Positions 1 to 6,888 of a stretch of 9,938 nt of DNA are shown in pieces; within the stretch, counting starts at the first letter, position 1, and each line of letters begins with the position of its first letter. The DNA comes from an uncultured bacterium (GTDB taxonomy: Bacteria; Bdellovibrionota_C; UBA2361; CAKMMH01): positions 1 through 9,938 of the forward strand of contig CAKMMH010000053.1 of NCBI GenBank assembly GCA_927798255.1, written 5' to 3'. The position numbers and the translations under genes were made by a program. Below the pieces are notes generated by a model. It was given only the letters and a program-made list of their open reading frames with translations. It was not told the DNA's origin and did not search any database.

Positions 1-85
1 CTCTATTTTGTACTACATTTGAATCTGAAAGCTCATGAGAAAGTTCTTCATATCTTTGTTCAACTTCTTCTAATTTACTAAACAT
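1..85 (-). CDS. prfA: Peptide chain release factor 1, N-terminal fragment (runs off the window)
   Basis: The minus strand from an ATG at 85 encodes 28 residues beginning MFSKLEEVEQRYEELSHELS and then DSNVVQNR before the window edge. This matches the usual start of bacterial release factor 1: a short Met-Phe opening, an E-x-x-x-R-Y-E-E-L helix and an L-S-D-x-x-V-V turn. RF1 recognises UAA and UAG stop codons and triggers peptide release on the ribosome; its PxT and GGQ motifs would lie outside the window. An AGG lies 3 to 4 bases before the ATG. The gene follows the beta-lactamase-like gene on the same strand after 83 bases. RF2 (prfB) has a similar coiled-coil start, but the opening residues favour RF1. 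Confidence 0.8.
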   Translation of the reverse strand, partial: MFSKLEEVEQRYEELSHELSDSNVVQNR

Positions 86-98
86 AACCTATATTCTC

Positions 99-140
99 AC
101 TATAAAAACTAATATTTAATTTACTACAAAAAAAATTATA
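99..140 (-). promoter_or_regulatory. Possible prfA promoter region
   Basis: On the minus strand a perfect TATAAT lies at 140-135, which would give a leader of about 43 bases before the prfA ATG. Its -35 region is only a T-rich stretch and is poor. A second option is TTGTAG (129-124) and TATAGT (104-99) with a 19-base spacer. The gap is very AT-rich, so matches to -10 boxes are expected by chance. I see no terminator after the upstream gene, so read-through into prfA is also possible. Confidence 0.3.
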
Positions 141-168
141 AACTTAATAAATTTTTGAAAAAAAGGTT

Positions 169-1362
169 TTAGCTTTCTGCTAAGCGAAGTGCTTCTGTAA
201 AAATCTTCATACGATAAGGAACAATTTTTTTATTTGAACGAGATGGATGTACTTTATTTGAAAGTAATGTAATAACTAAATCTTTCTCTGGATCAATCCA
301 AAGAGAACAACCCGTGAAAGAATTTAACCCTACAGCACTACTAGAAAAACCACAAGAAAGCATTAAATTTTCTTTTGATGCACGTTCCCATAAATATGGA
401 GCATGATCAGTTTCAAGACCAATAAATTCTTTTGTAACACTTTCATCAAAGATTTCACTTTCACCACGTAAAGCTCTTAAAATTTCTATTCCAAAAGTAG
501 TAACATCATTAACATTTGAGAAAAGTCCTGCGTTTCCTGCGATTCCTCCTATTGCCCAAGCATTATCATTTTGTACTTCACCGCAAAGAATTTTCCCTCT
601 CCAATCACAGTTTTCTGTAGGTGCAATCATATTAACTACAGGAGAAAGTTTTTTAAGTCTTAGTAAGGATAAATCAATAAATCCAGTATTTGTTAAACTT
701 AGTGGATTAGCGACTTCTCGCATGAAAGCCTTATCTAAACTATTTCCGCTTAATACTTCTATTAAAAATCCTAAAAGTAAATTTGCAACTTCACTATGAT
801 ATGTCTTGGTATTTGGTGTAGTTTTTAAATTACTTCTAATAATCTTATTTAGCACATATTCTTTTGCACCACGGCTTGCAAGCATTCCTATTCTGCTTCC
901 CTCACTATTTCTTGCGATTTCTTCATAAAATGGATAAGAAGCGATAAGTCCTGATTGTGAAGTTAATAAGTTTTTAATAGAAATTAAAGATTTTCCATTT
1001 ACACTAAATCCTTGTAAATACCTACTTACCAAATCATCAACTTGACATTTTTCTTGCTTAACATAAAGCATAAAAAGAGTTGCTGTACAAAAAATTAAAG
1101 TAAGCTCGCCTAAATCATAAATAGTATCTTGAGTTACAATTGAATTACTATCTGTATTAGCATCTTCTTCGATTAATCTATTACCAGATGCTTTTGTAAA
1201 ATTAAATTCGTTTTCTTGACCATCATTTTTAATTATACTAATTACAGCGCCTGGAAATGCCCCTGCATCGACAGCCTTATTAAGACAAGAAACTAGTTTT
1301 GAAGGGTCTTTTCCCCCTGTCATAATATATGAATTGTTTAAAACTTTTGCTGTATTATTCAT
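169..1362 (-). CDS. Serine beta-lactamase-fold protein with degenerate active site (probable pseudoenzyme)
   Basis: The 397-residue protein aligns by eye with the class C beta-lactamase/penicillin-binding serine hydrolase family. Recognisable blocks are AFPGAVISIIKNDG (35-48), TIYDLGELTL (80-89), LLTSQSGL (132-139), GGIAGNAGLFS (272-282) and FTGCSLWIDPEKDLVITLLSN (349-369). The catalytic residues are missing. The S-x-x-K motif, normally A-S-L-T-K in this subfamily, reads G-E-L-T-L (85-89). The Y-x-N motif reads Y-H-S (188-190). The H-x-G-x-T-G motif reads L-N-S-F-T-G (346-351). Several family histidines are also replaced: LLTHTSG to LLTSQSG, and AGHAGLF to AGNAGLF. The frame is intact and full length, so this looks like a maintained protein without hydrolase activity and not a decaying gene. 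No signal peptide is evident, suggesting a cytoplasmic location. The ATG at 1362 has no Shine-Dalgarno; Met14 is an alternative start. Function unknown. Confidence 0.85.
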   Translation of the reverse strand: MNNTAKVLNNSYIMTGGKDPSKLVSCLNKAVDAGAFPGAVISIIKNDGQENEFNFTKASGNRLIEEDANTDSNSIVTQDTIYDLGELTLIFCTATLFMLYVKQEKCQVDDLVSRYLQGFSVNGKSLISIKNLLTSQSGLIASYPFYEEIARNSEGSRIGMLASRGAKEYVLNKIIRSNLKTTPNTKTYHSEVANLLLGFLIEVLSGNSLDKAFMREVANPLSLTNTGFIDLSLLRLKKLSPVVNMIAPTENCDWRGKILCGEVQNDNAWAIGGIAGNAGLFSNVNDVTTFGIEILRALRGESEIFDESVTKEFIGLETDHAPYLWERASKENLMLSCGFSSSAVGLNSFTGCSLWIDPEKDLVITLLSNKVHPSRSNKKIVPYRMKIFTEALRLAES

Positions 1363-1370
1363 AATAATCT

Positions 1371-1400
1371 ATTGTAGAAATCCTAGAAAATTTTTGTTAA
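1371..1400 (-). promoter_or_regulatory. Sigma-70-type promoter of the beta-lactamase-like gene
   Basis: The minus strand has TTAACA (1400-1395), an 18-base spacer and TACAAT (1376-1371), each box matching consensus at five of six positions. Initiation would fall near 1364, only one or two bases before the ATG at 1362. That implies a leaderless transcript, which fits the absence of a Shine-Dalgarno sequence. Confidence 0.5.
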
Positions 1401-1655
1401 AAATTTCTCAAATTTAAGTGTTTCCTAAAATTGCATAATTAAATTAAAATGTAAAAAAAGATAAACGCAAAAAATCAAAAAATAAAATTAAAAATAATCA
1501 AATATAAACAATCAAAATCTCTTTTTAAAACCATTTATAATGAATGAATATAGCAAAATTTTATAAAACTTGCAAAAACCCTAATTATTAAACAAAAGAC
1601 ATAAAGTCTGTAACTTACTTAAATAACAATAATTTTAAAAAGTTTTTGAAAAATA

Positions 1656-1685
1656 CTTGAAAATTTAAATTTTAATGTCCATATA
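1656..1685 (+). promoter_or_regulatory. Heat-shock (sigma-32/RpoH-like) promoter of groES-groEL
   Basis: CTTGAAA at 1656-1662 is a perfect match to the enterobacterial sigma-32 -35 element. After a 14-base spacer, GTCCATATA at 1677-1685 matches the -10 element CCCCATnTA at six of the eight fixed positions. Initiation would be near 1692, leaving a leader of about 80 bases before groES. The same DNA can also be read as a weak sigma-70 promoter (TTGAAA 1657-1662 and TATATT 1682-1687, 19-base spacer). The position before a groE operon supports the heat-shock reading. Confidence 0.55.
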
Positions 1686-1772
1686 TTGAAAAGCATCAGG
1701 GGTTTTTAGAAAAATCTTAAAAAACTAATGATTCTTAAGTAAATTTTATATTTATAGTTTGGAGGGATACAA

Positions 1773-2063
1773 ATGAGTAATATTAGACCATTACAAGATC
1801 GTTTAATCGTAAGACGATTAGATAGCGAAGAAAAGACAGCTGGCGGACTTTACATCCCAGATTCTGCAAAAGAGAAACCACAACAAGGTGAAGTTGTTGC
1901 TGTTGGAAAAGGAAAAGTTAAAGAAGATGGTACTGTAATTCCTATGGATATCAAAAAGGGAGATAAGATTCTTTTTGGAAAATATTCAGGAACAGAAATA
2001 AAACTTGATGGCGAAGAACTTTTAATTATGCGTGAAGATGAAGTTCTTGGAGTTATCGAATAA
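1773..2063 (+). CDS. groES: Co-chaperonin GroES (Hsp10)
   Basis: The 96-residue protein is of normal Hsp10 length. It begins with [12 protein letters not shown] (4-15), contains the mobile loop [18 protein letters not shown] (19-36) that docks on GroEL, then [23 protein letters not shown] and the C-terminal [13 protein letters not shown]. Seven copies form the lid that closes the GroEL folding chamber in the cytoplasm. A strong GGAGGG at 1761-1766 lies six bases before the ATG and fixes the start. groEL follows after 62 bases in the same direction, the standard groE operon order. The mobile-loop region with [13 protein letters not shown] resembles deltaproteobacterial GroES more than enterobacterial GroES, in my judgement. 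Confidence 0.98.
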   Translation: MSNIRPLQDRLIVRRLDSEEKTAGGLYIPDSAKEKPQQGEVVAVGKGKVKEDGTVIPMDIKKGDKILFGKYSGTEIKLDGEELLIMREDEVLGVIE

Positions 2064-2098
2064 ATCTTTTAACTATTTTGATTTTAAATAAATTATAA

Positions 2099-3766
<1,668 letters not shown>

Positions 3767-3804
3767 TTAAAGCCTAAAAATCCCATTAAAAAACTTTTAT
3801 TAGG

Positions 3805-3838
3805 AAAAGCGTATGCAAAAATTTTGTATACGCTTTTT
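3805..3838 (+). terminator. Intrinsic terminator of groES-groEL
   Basis: A near-perfect hairpin follows the groEL stop by 38 bases. The outer arms AAAAGCGTAT (3805-3814) and ATACGCTTTT (3828-3837) are exact complements. The stem continues through a G-T pair into CAAAA/TTTTG. A run of five T (3834-3838) follows. The A-run on the left would give a T-run on the minus strand, so it could also stop minus-strand transcripts that pass the RNA terminator near 3957. Confidence 0.85.
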
Positions 3839-3840
3839 CT

Positions 3841-3950
3841 ATTTCTAAGGAAGTATTGATTAATTCAAAATTAAATCGCAAATACCACGTAATTTCTCGA
3901 ATCAAATGCACATTTTGTGCAAAAATTTTCAAGTGCCATTAAGGCTAACT
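3841..3950. other. Non-coding stretch between the groEL terminator and the RNA terminator
   Basis: I see no gene here. The only clear structure is a perfect hairpin with arms TGCACA (3907-3912) and TGTGCA (3916-3921) around a TTT loop. It has no strong T-run on either side, so it is not a convincing terminator; it could be a protein-binding palindrome or chance. Confidence 0.5.
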
Positions 3951-3956
3951 AATTAT

Positions 3957-4004
3957 AAAAAAAAGCCCTCAGAAAGCTATCCCTAGGAGAACTTTCGAAG
4001 GCTT
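3957..4004 (-). terminator. Intrinsic terminator at the 3' end of the candidate RNA
   Basis: On the minus strand AAGCC (4004-4000) and GAAAG (3996-3992) pair with CTTTC (3976-3972) and GGCTT (3967-3963). A small internal loop separates the two stem parts, and a short inner stem closes the loop. A run of eight T (3964-3957) follows. The T-run orients the terminator to the minus strand, which is the main evidence for the direction of the upstream RNA. Confidence 0.75.
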
Positions 4005-4233
4005 CTTTAGATTTTTTCTTGCGAAAAATCTTAAAACGCAATACGCTGGAACTTAGAAACCAAACTCGAGATCCACATGCAGAGCTCCACAGGGAAGCGT
4101 CGGACGCTTTTTAAAAGCGTATTAAGTTTCTCACTCACAATCAGTTCCTTTCTATGCTTGAACCATCTTCCCCCCCCCTTAAAGAAGATACTTTTTAAAG
4201 TTCCTTCTTCAAACCGTCAGCGTTTAGTATGCT

Positions 4234-4253
4234 ATACCTAAAGATACCTAAAG
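4234..4253. repeat. Perfect tandem duplication of a 10-mer (ATACCTAAAG x 2)
   Basis: ATACCTAAAG occurs twice without interruption at 4234-4243 and 4244-4253. Both copies lie inside the first hairpin of the candidate RNA. TTTAG at 4223-4227 can pair with CTAAA in either copy, so the duplication creates two alternative registers of the same stem. Confidence 0.85.
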
Positions 4254-4295
4254 ACGCTAGTAAAAAATTCTTTATTGACCTATTTTTAATTACTC

Positions 4296-5093
4296 TTACT
4301 CAACATTCTCAGAACTATCACTTTCCTTCAAATCACTACTTTTTTCTTTATTGTTTTTTCTATCTAAATACGTAACAATTGGACCGCTTAGACAGTAAAT
4401 TGCAGAAATAACAACCAATACTACTTTTGGATACCACCACAAAAGCCCTAAAAACATCGCAATTAGAATTATTGCATTCATTTGAAATTTTTTAGGGAAT
4501 TTTAAAAGCTTAATACTTAAAAACTTATAATTTGATACCATTAAAAAAGAAACATAACACAAAACTACTGAAATTACACAAGAAAGTGAAAAAGATGGGA
4601 TTACATCTTTTTTTCTAAAAGCAAATATTAGTGACATTAACACAACGGCAGCAAATGTAGTAGGAAGCCCCTGAAAAGATTTTAAATTTTCTGCAGAGCT
4701 ATTAAATCTTGCAAGTCTACAAGCTGCGCACACTATAAATAAAAATGAAATAAAAATTCCAAACTCCTTATAGTACATTACCATAGCGTAATTATAGCAC
4801 AATATTGCAGGTGCTAATCCAAACGAAACTAAATCAGAAAGTGAGTCAAACTCGAAACCAAACTTTGTACAAGCATTAAATTTTCTTGCAGTACGACCAT
4901 CTAGGCCATCTAAAATTACAGCCAAGAAAACATATAAAATTGCCTTTTTAAAATCTCCATTATATGCAGAGCAAATTGAAAGAAATCCACAAAACATATT
5001 TCCAACAGTTAAAAGATTTGGAAGAACAAATCTATTTTTGTAAAGTTTTTCTCTAAACTCAGCTCTTTTTACAATCGGTCTATCTTTTATCAT
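4296..5093 (-). CDS. pssA: CDP-diacylglycerol--serine O-phosphatidyltransferase (phosphatidylserine synthase)
   Basis: The 265-residue membrane protein contains the complete CDP-alcohol phosphotransferase signature DGx2ARx8Gx3Dx3D: Asp65-Gly66, Ala69-Arg70, Gly79, Asp83 and Asp87. The preceding LPNLLTVGNMFCGFLSI (24-40) and the following LVSFGLAPAIL (88-98) are typical of the bacterial type II (Bacillus-like) PssA. It joins serine to CDP-diacylglycerol in the inner membrane, the first committed step to phosphatidylethanolamine. Several hydrophobic segments cover the rest, and the last 25 or so residues are a charged Lys/Asp/Ser/Glu-rich tail. A GAGG lies six bases before the ATG. No psd (phosphatidylserine decarboxylase) gene, its frequent neighbour, lies alongside. 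The 80-base gap after the permease gene holds an 8-bp tandem repeat (CAATTATT x 2, 5143-5158) and no clean promoter, so co-transcription with the phosphate genes is possible. Confidence 0.93.
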   Translation of the reverse strand: MIKDRPIVKRAEFREKLYKNRFVLPNLLTVGNMFCGFLSICSAYNGDFKKAILYVFLAVILDGLDGRTARKFNACTKFGFEFDSLSDLVSFGLAPAILCYNYAMVMYYKEFGIFISFLFIVCAACRLARFNSSAENLKSFQGLPTTFAAVVLMSLIFAFRKKDVIPSFSLSCVISVVLCYVSFLMVSNYKFLSIKLLKFPKKFQMNAIILIAMFLGLLWWYPKVVLVVISAIYCLSGPIVTYLDRKNNKEKSSDLKESDSSENVE

Positions 5094-5173
5094 AAAACCT
5101 CACTTTGAAATAATTTAAAATTACACATCCATAATTTTATCACAATTATTCAATTATTTATAGTTAAATTGAA

Positions 5174-6163
5174 TTATAAAAATTTTATGAAAAGCATACT
5201 ATTTAAAGAAATATAGAAAAACATTGAAATAAGCATAGACATAATAGGTGTAACACACCAAGAAATACAAAGAGATGATATCTTTTTATACTTAACTTCT
5301 GTTCCACCTCTTATAAGCCCTACACCTAATAATGCCCCTATAATACTATGACTACTACTTACAGGAACCCCTATTATTGCAAAGACATGAAGCGTTATAG
5401 CTGAACTTAGCACAGCTACTACTGCTCCAAATCCGTCTATCTTTAAAACCCCTTTTCCTACTACTAACATAATTTTCTTACTATATGTTATCACACCTAA
5501 AGATATTGCCACACCAGCAATAAATGCAACTTGCTTAGTAGTTAAAGAAAAATCAGTTAAAATTGAAGATGGAATCACTCCAACAATATTTGCAACATTA
5601 TTAGCCCCTAGTGAATAAGAAGCATAACATCCAATTATAATTAGCAAATACTTTATTATAATGTCATGATCTAGTATTCCAACTTTTAATCTCTTAAAAA
5701 TATTAAACATTATATAGTAAACAATAAATGAAATTAACACGGCAATTATAGGAACAAGAGCCCAACATAAAACTATTTTTAAAAGTGGTTTAAAATTAAA
5801 CACATGATTTACTATAGATGTTCCTAAAATTGCTCCGACAACTACTTGCGAAACACTTGCAGAAAGCTTTAATGAATTAGCAATAAACACGCAAAGCGCA
5901 CTTGCAAAGGCGATACCTAATGCCATATTAAACTCATTTATAACATTATTACTATAAGAAAGTGCATTATAAGTTTCAATTCCAGCACTTCCTTGAAGAA
6001 AAGCTCCAAGAATTAAAAACCCAGAACAAAGGCACACCCCTAAAAGATAACTTACTATTTTTTCAGAGACTGCTAATCCAAAACAATTTGATGCATCATT
6101 TGCACCTAACGTCCAAGCTAAAAATAACGCACCTATCAATATTAAAACTATTTGTATATCCAT
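5174..6163 (-). CDS. PiT-family inorganic phosphate permease
   Basis: The 329-residue protein is almost entirely hydrophobic, with about nine or ten membrane segments, and shows the inverted duplication of the PiT (PF01384) family. The first half has GANDASN (20-26) and LSASVSQVVVGAILG. The second half has GANNVANIVG (near 187) and GVPVSSSHSIIGALLGVGL. PiT carriers move phosphate, often as a metal-phosphate complex, across the inner membrane using a cation gradient. The length fits the short single-unit PiT proteins and not the roughly 500-residue E. coli PitA. The first-half copy of the P-V-S-x-S-H motif lacks the proline and the histidine. The start lies eight bases after the stop of the upstream DUF47 gene; a GAGG inside the last codons of that gene is the nearest ribosome-binding site, so the two are probably translationally coupled. 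The exact substrate is inferred from the family. Confidence 0.9.
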   Translation of the reverse strand: MDIQIVLILIGALFLAWTLGANDASNCFGLAVSEKIVSYLLGVCLCSGFLILGAFLQGSAGIETYNALSYSNNVINEFNMALGIAFASALCVFIANSLKLSASVSQVVVGAILGTSIVNHVFNFKPLLKIVLCWALVPIIAVLISFIVYYIMFNIFKRLKVGILDHDIIIKYLLIIIGCYASYSLGANNVANIVGVIPSSILTDFSLTTKQVAFIAGVAISLGVITYSKKIMLVVGKGVLKIDGFGAVVAVLSSAITLHVFAIIGVPVSSSHSIIGALLGVGLIRGGTEVKYKKISSLCISWCVTPIMSMLISMFFYISLNSMLFIKFL

Positions 6164-6171
6164 AAAAAAAA

Positions 6172-6816
6172 TTACAATCCTCTTTTTGCAACAATTATTC
6201 TTATTAAATCTGATGCATCTTCTGCCTTGTCACAAATACTAGATAAAATTCTAATCCACTCACTTATAATTAATTTTTTATAAGGGTCTATATCACTTTT
6301 ATATATTTCCTCTGTTAGTAATATTTCGACATCGTCTGCATCACTTTCAATTTGAGAAATTTTTCCAATAAGAGGTAAAGCTTGATGATAATTTTTAAAA
6401 AGGACTTCCTCTGCATCAGAAAGTGCTTTAGTTATATTAACACCATAATTTATAATTGTTAAAATAGAACTTACACAAAAGTCTGGAAACATTTGAATAT
6501 TATGAGTTTTTAACATCACCGCAACACTTTCTGCATGATTTGCAACTTTATCTGTTGCTTCTAATAAACTTAATATATCCCCTCTTGATTCAGGAAAAAG
6601 AGATTTACCATAAAGCAGCATTTCTAACTCTGCTCTTAAGTTATCGGCCTTTGACTCTGAAATCCTTACCATTCTTATTGCATCATCAAGCTCTGTTTTT
6701 TGAGGATCAACAACTGTTAAAATTGCTGTTTTTAATGCGCTTACCGAGTTTATAACTTCAAATCTAAATTCTTCAAAAAGTTCTTCTATTTGCTTTTTTC
6801 TTTTATAATCGAACAT
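6172..6816 (-). CDS. DUF47/PhoU-like phosphate-transport accessory protein
   Basis: The 214-residue protein is predicted to be all-helical, cytoplasmic and rich in acidic residues. It carries two PhoU/DUF47 (PF01865) type segments: ESKADNLRAELEMLLYG with a downstream DKVANHAE, and IESDADDVEILLTEEIY with DKAEDASDLI. The repeated E-x-x-A-D and D-K-x-x-x-x-A-E patterns are the metal-binding positions of PhoU-like helical bundles. DUF47 genes usually sit beside pit-type permease genes, and this one directly precedes the PiT gene with an eight-base gap, so it probably regulates or assists that carrier. A GAGG lies five or six bases before the ATG, which fixes the start. The gene diverges from the TetR gene across 72 bases. 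Confidence 0.88.
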   Translation of the reverse strand: MFDYKRKKQIEELFEEFRFEVINSVSALKTAILTVVDPQKTELDDAIRMVRISESKADNLRAELEMLLYGKSLFPESRGDILSLLEATDKVANHAESVAVMLKTHNIQMFPDFCVSSILTIINYGVNITKALSDAEEVLFKNYHQALPLIGKISQIESDADDVEILLTEEIYKSDIDPYKKLIISEWIRILSSICDKAEDASDLIRIIVAKRGL

Positions 6817-6838
6817 ATTACCTCGTTTTTATTATCTT

Positions 6839-6868
6839 TTGACTTTTTACATCAACTCATAGTATGAT
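6839..6868 (+). promoter_or_regulatory. Promoter of the TetR-corC unit with overlapping palindrome
   Basis: TTGACT (6839-6844) and TATGAT (6863-6868) are separated by 18 bases, a good sigma-70-type promoter. Initiation near 6875 would leave a leader of about 14 bases with TAGAG (6876-6880) as a weak ribosome-binding site. A short inverted repeat, TCATA-G-TATGA (6857-6867), covers the -10 box and is a reasonable place for autoregulation by the TetR protein. It is shorter than most TetR operators. Confidence 0.6.
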
Positions 6869-6888
6869 AATAAACTAGAGTTATAATT

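Larger units (their letters stand above)
1363..1772. other. AT-rich divergent spacer between the beta-lactamase-like gene and groES
   Basis: These 410 bases contain no credible reading frame on either strand. The ends carry the two promoters listed separately. The middle, about 1410-1640, is a very AT-rich stretch in which I see only short, weak hairpins. There is no CIRCE operator (the TTAGCACTC-N9-GAGTGCTAA inverted repeat bound by HrcA), and I see no tRNA or other recognisable RNA gene. Confidence 0.7.
3957..4262 (-). ncRNA. Candidate structured non-coding RNA, family unknown
   Basis: About 305 bases on the minus strand lack a reading frame but are dense in complementary segments and visibly more GC-rich than other spacers here. 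In transcript order they are: a hairpin at 4258-4219 with a duplicated internal 10-mer; a hairpin at 4209-4182; a run of nine G (4178-4170); a long-range stem GGAACT/GAAAC (4148-4143, 4130-4126) with GTTTC/AGTTCC (4060-4056, 4053-4048) enclosing smaller hairpins; an AT-rich stem capped by a GCAA tetraloop (4031-4009); and a terminator (4004-3957). I looked for signatures of tmRNA, RNase P RNA, SRP RNA and 6S RNA and found none convincing. The 5' end is a guess, as I see no clean promoter. It could instead be the structured 3' UTR of pssA, whose stop is 34 bases upstream. Confidence 0.6.

Noticed and set aside
1384..1407. AT hairpin (AGAAA-A-TTTTT with AAAAATTTCT) between the divergent promoters
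   Set aside because: It is AT-only apart from its ends, overlaps the -35 box of the minus-strand promoter and has no T-run; probably a composition effect.
1692..1772. Possible RNA thermometer in the groES leader
   Set aside because: The GGAGGG is not covered by any convincing complementary segment; only a weak CTTAA/TTAAG pairing is visible upstream.
3858..3871. 14-base sequence GATTAATTCAAAAT shared with 8905-8918, both after genes
   Set aside because: At this AT content about one such coincidence is expected in 10 kb, and the flanks do not match, so it is not evidence of a repeat family.
3957..4262. Candidate RNA as tmRNA, RNase P RNA, SRP RNA or 6S RNA
   Set aside because: I found no tRNA-like ends or tag frame, no RNase P conserved core segments and no SRP GGAAG/GNAR core. 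The central part does not match the 6S bubble sequences I know. A covariance-model search would be decisive.
5962..6165. Plus-strand reading frame opposite the PiT gene
   Set aside because: Its composition is that of an antisense reading of a membrane protein gene, with no start signal.
6540..6755. Plus-strand Leu-rich reading frame opposite the DUF47 gene
   Set aside because: Leu-rich low-complexity product from reading AT-rich helical codons in antisense; no start signal or family resemblance.
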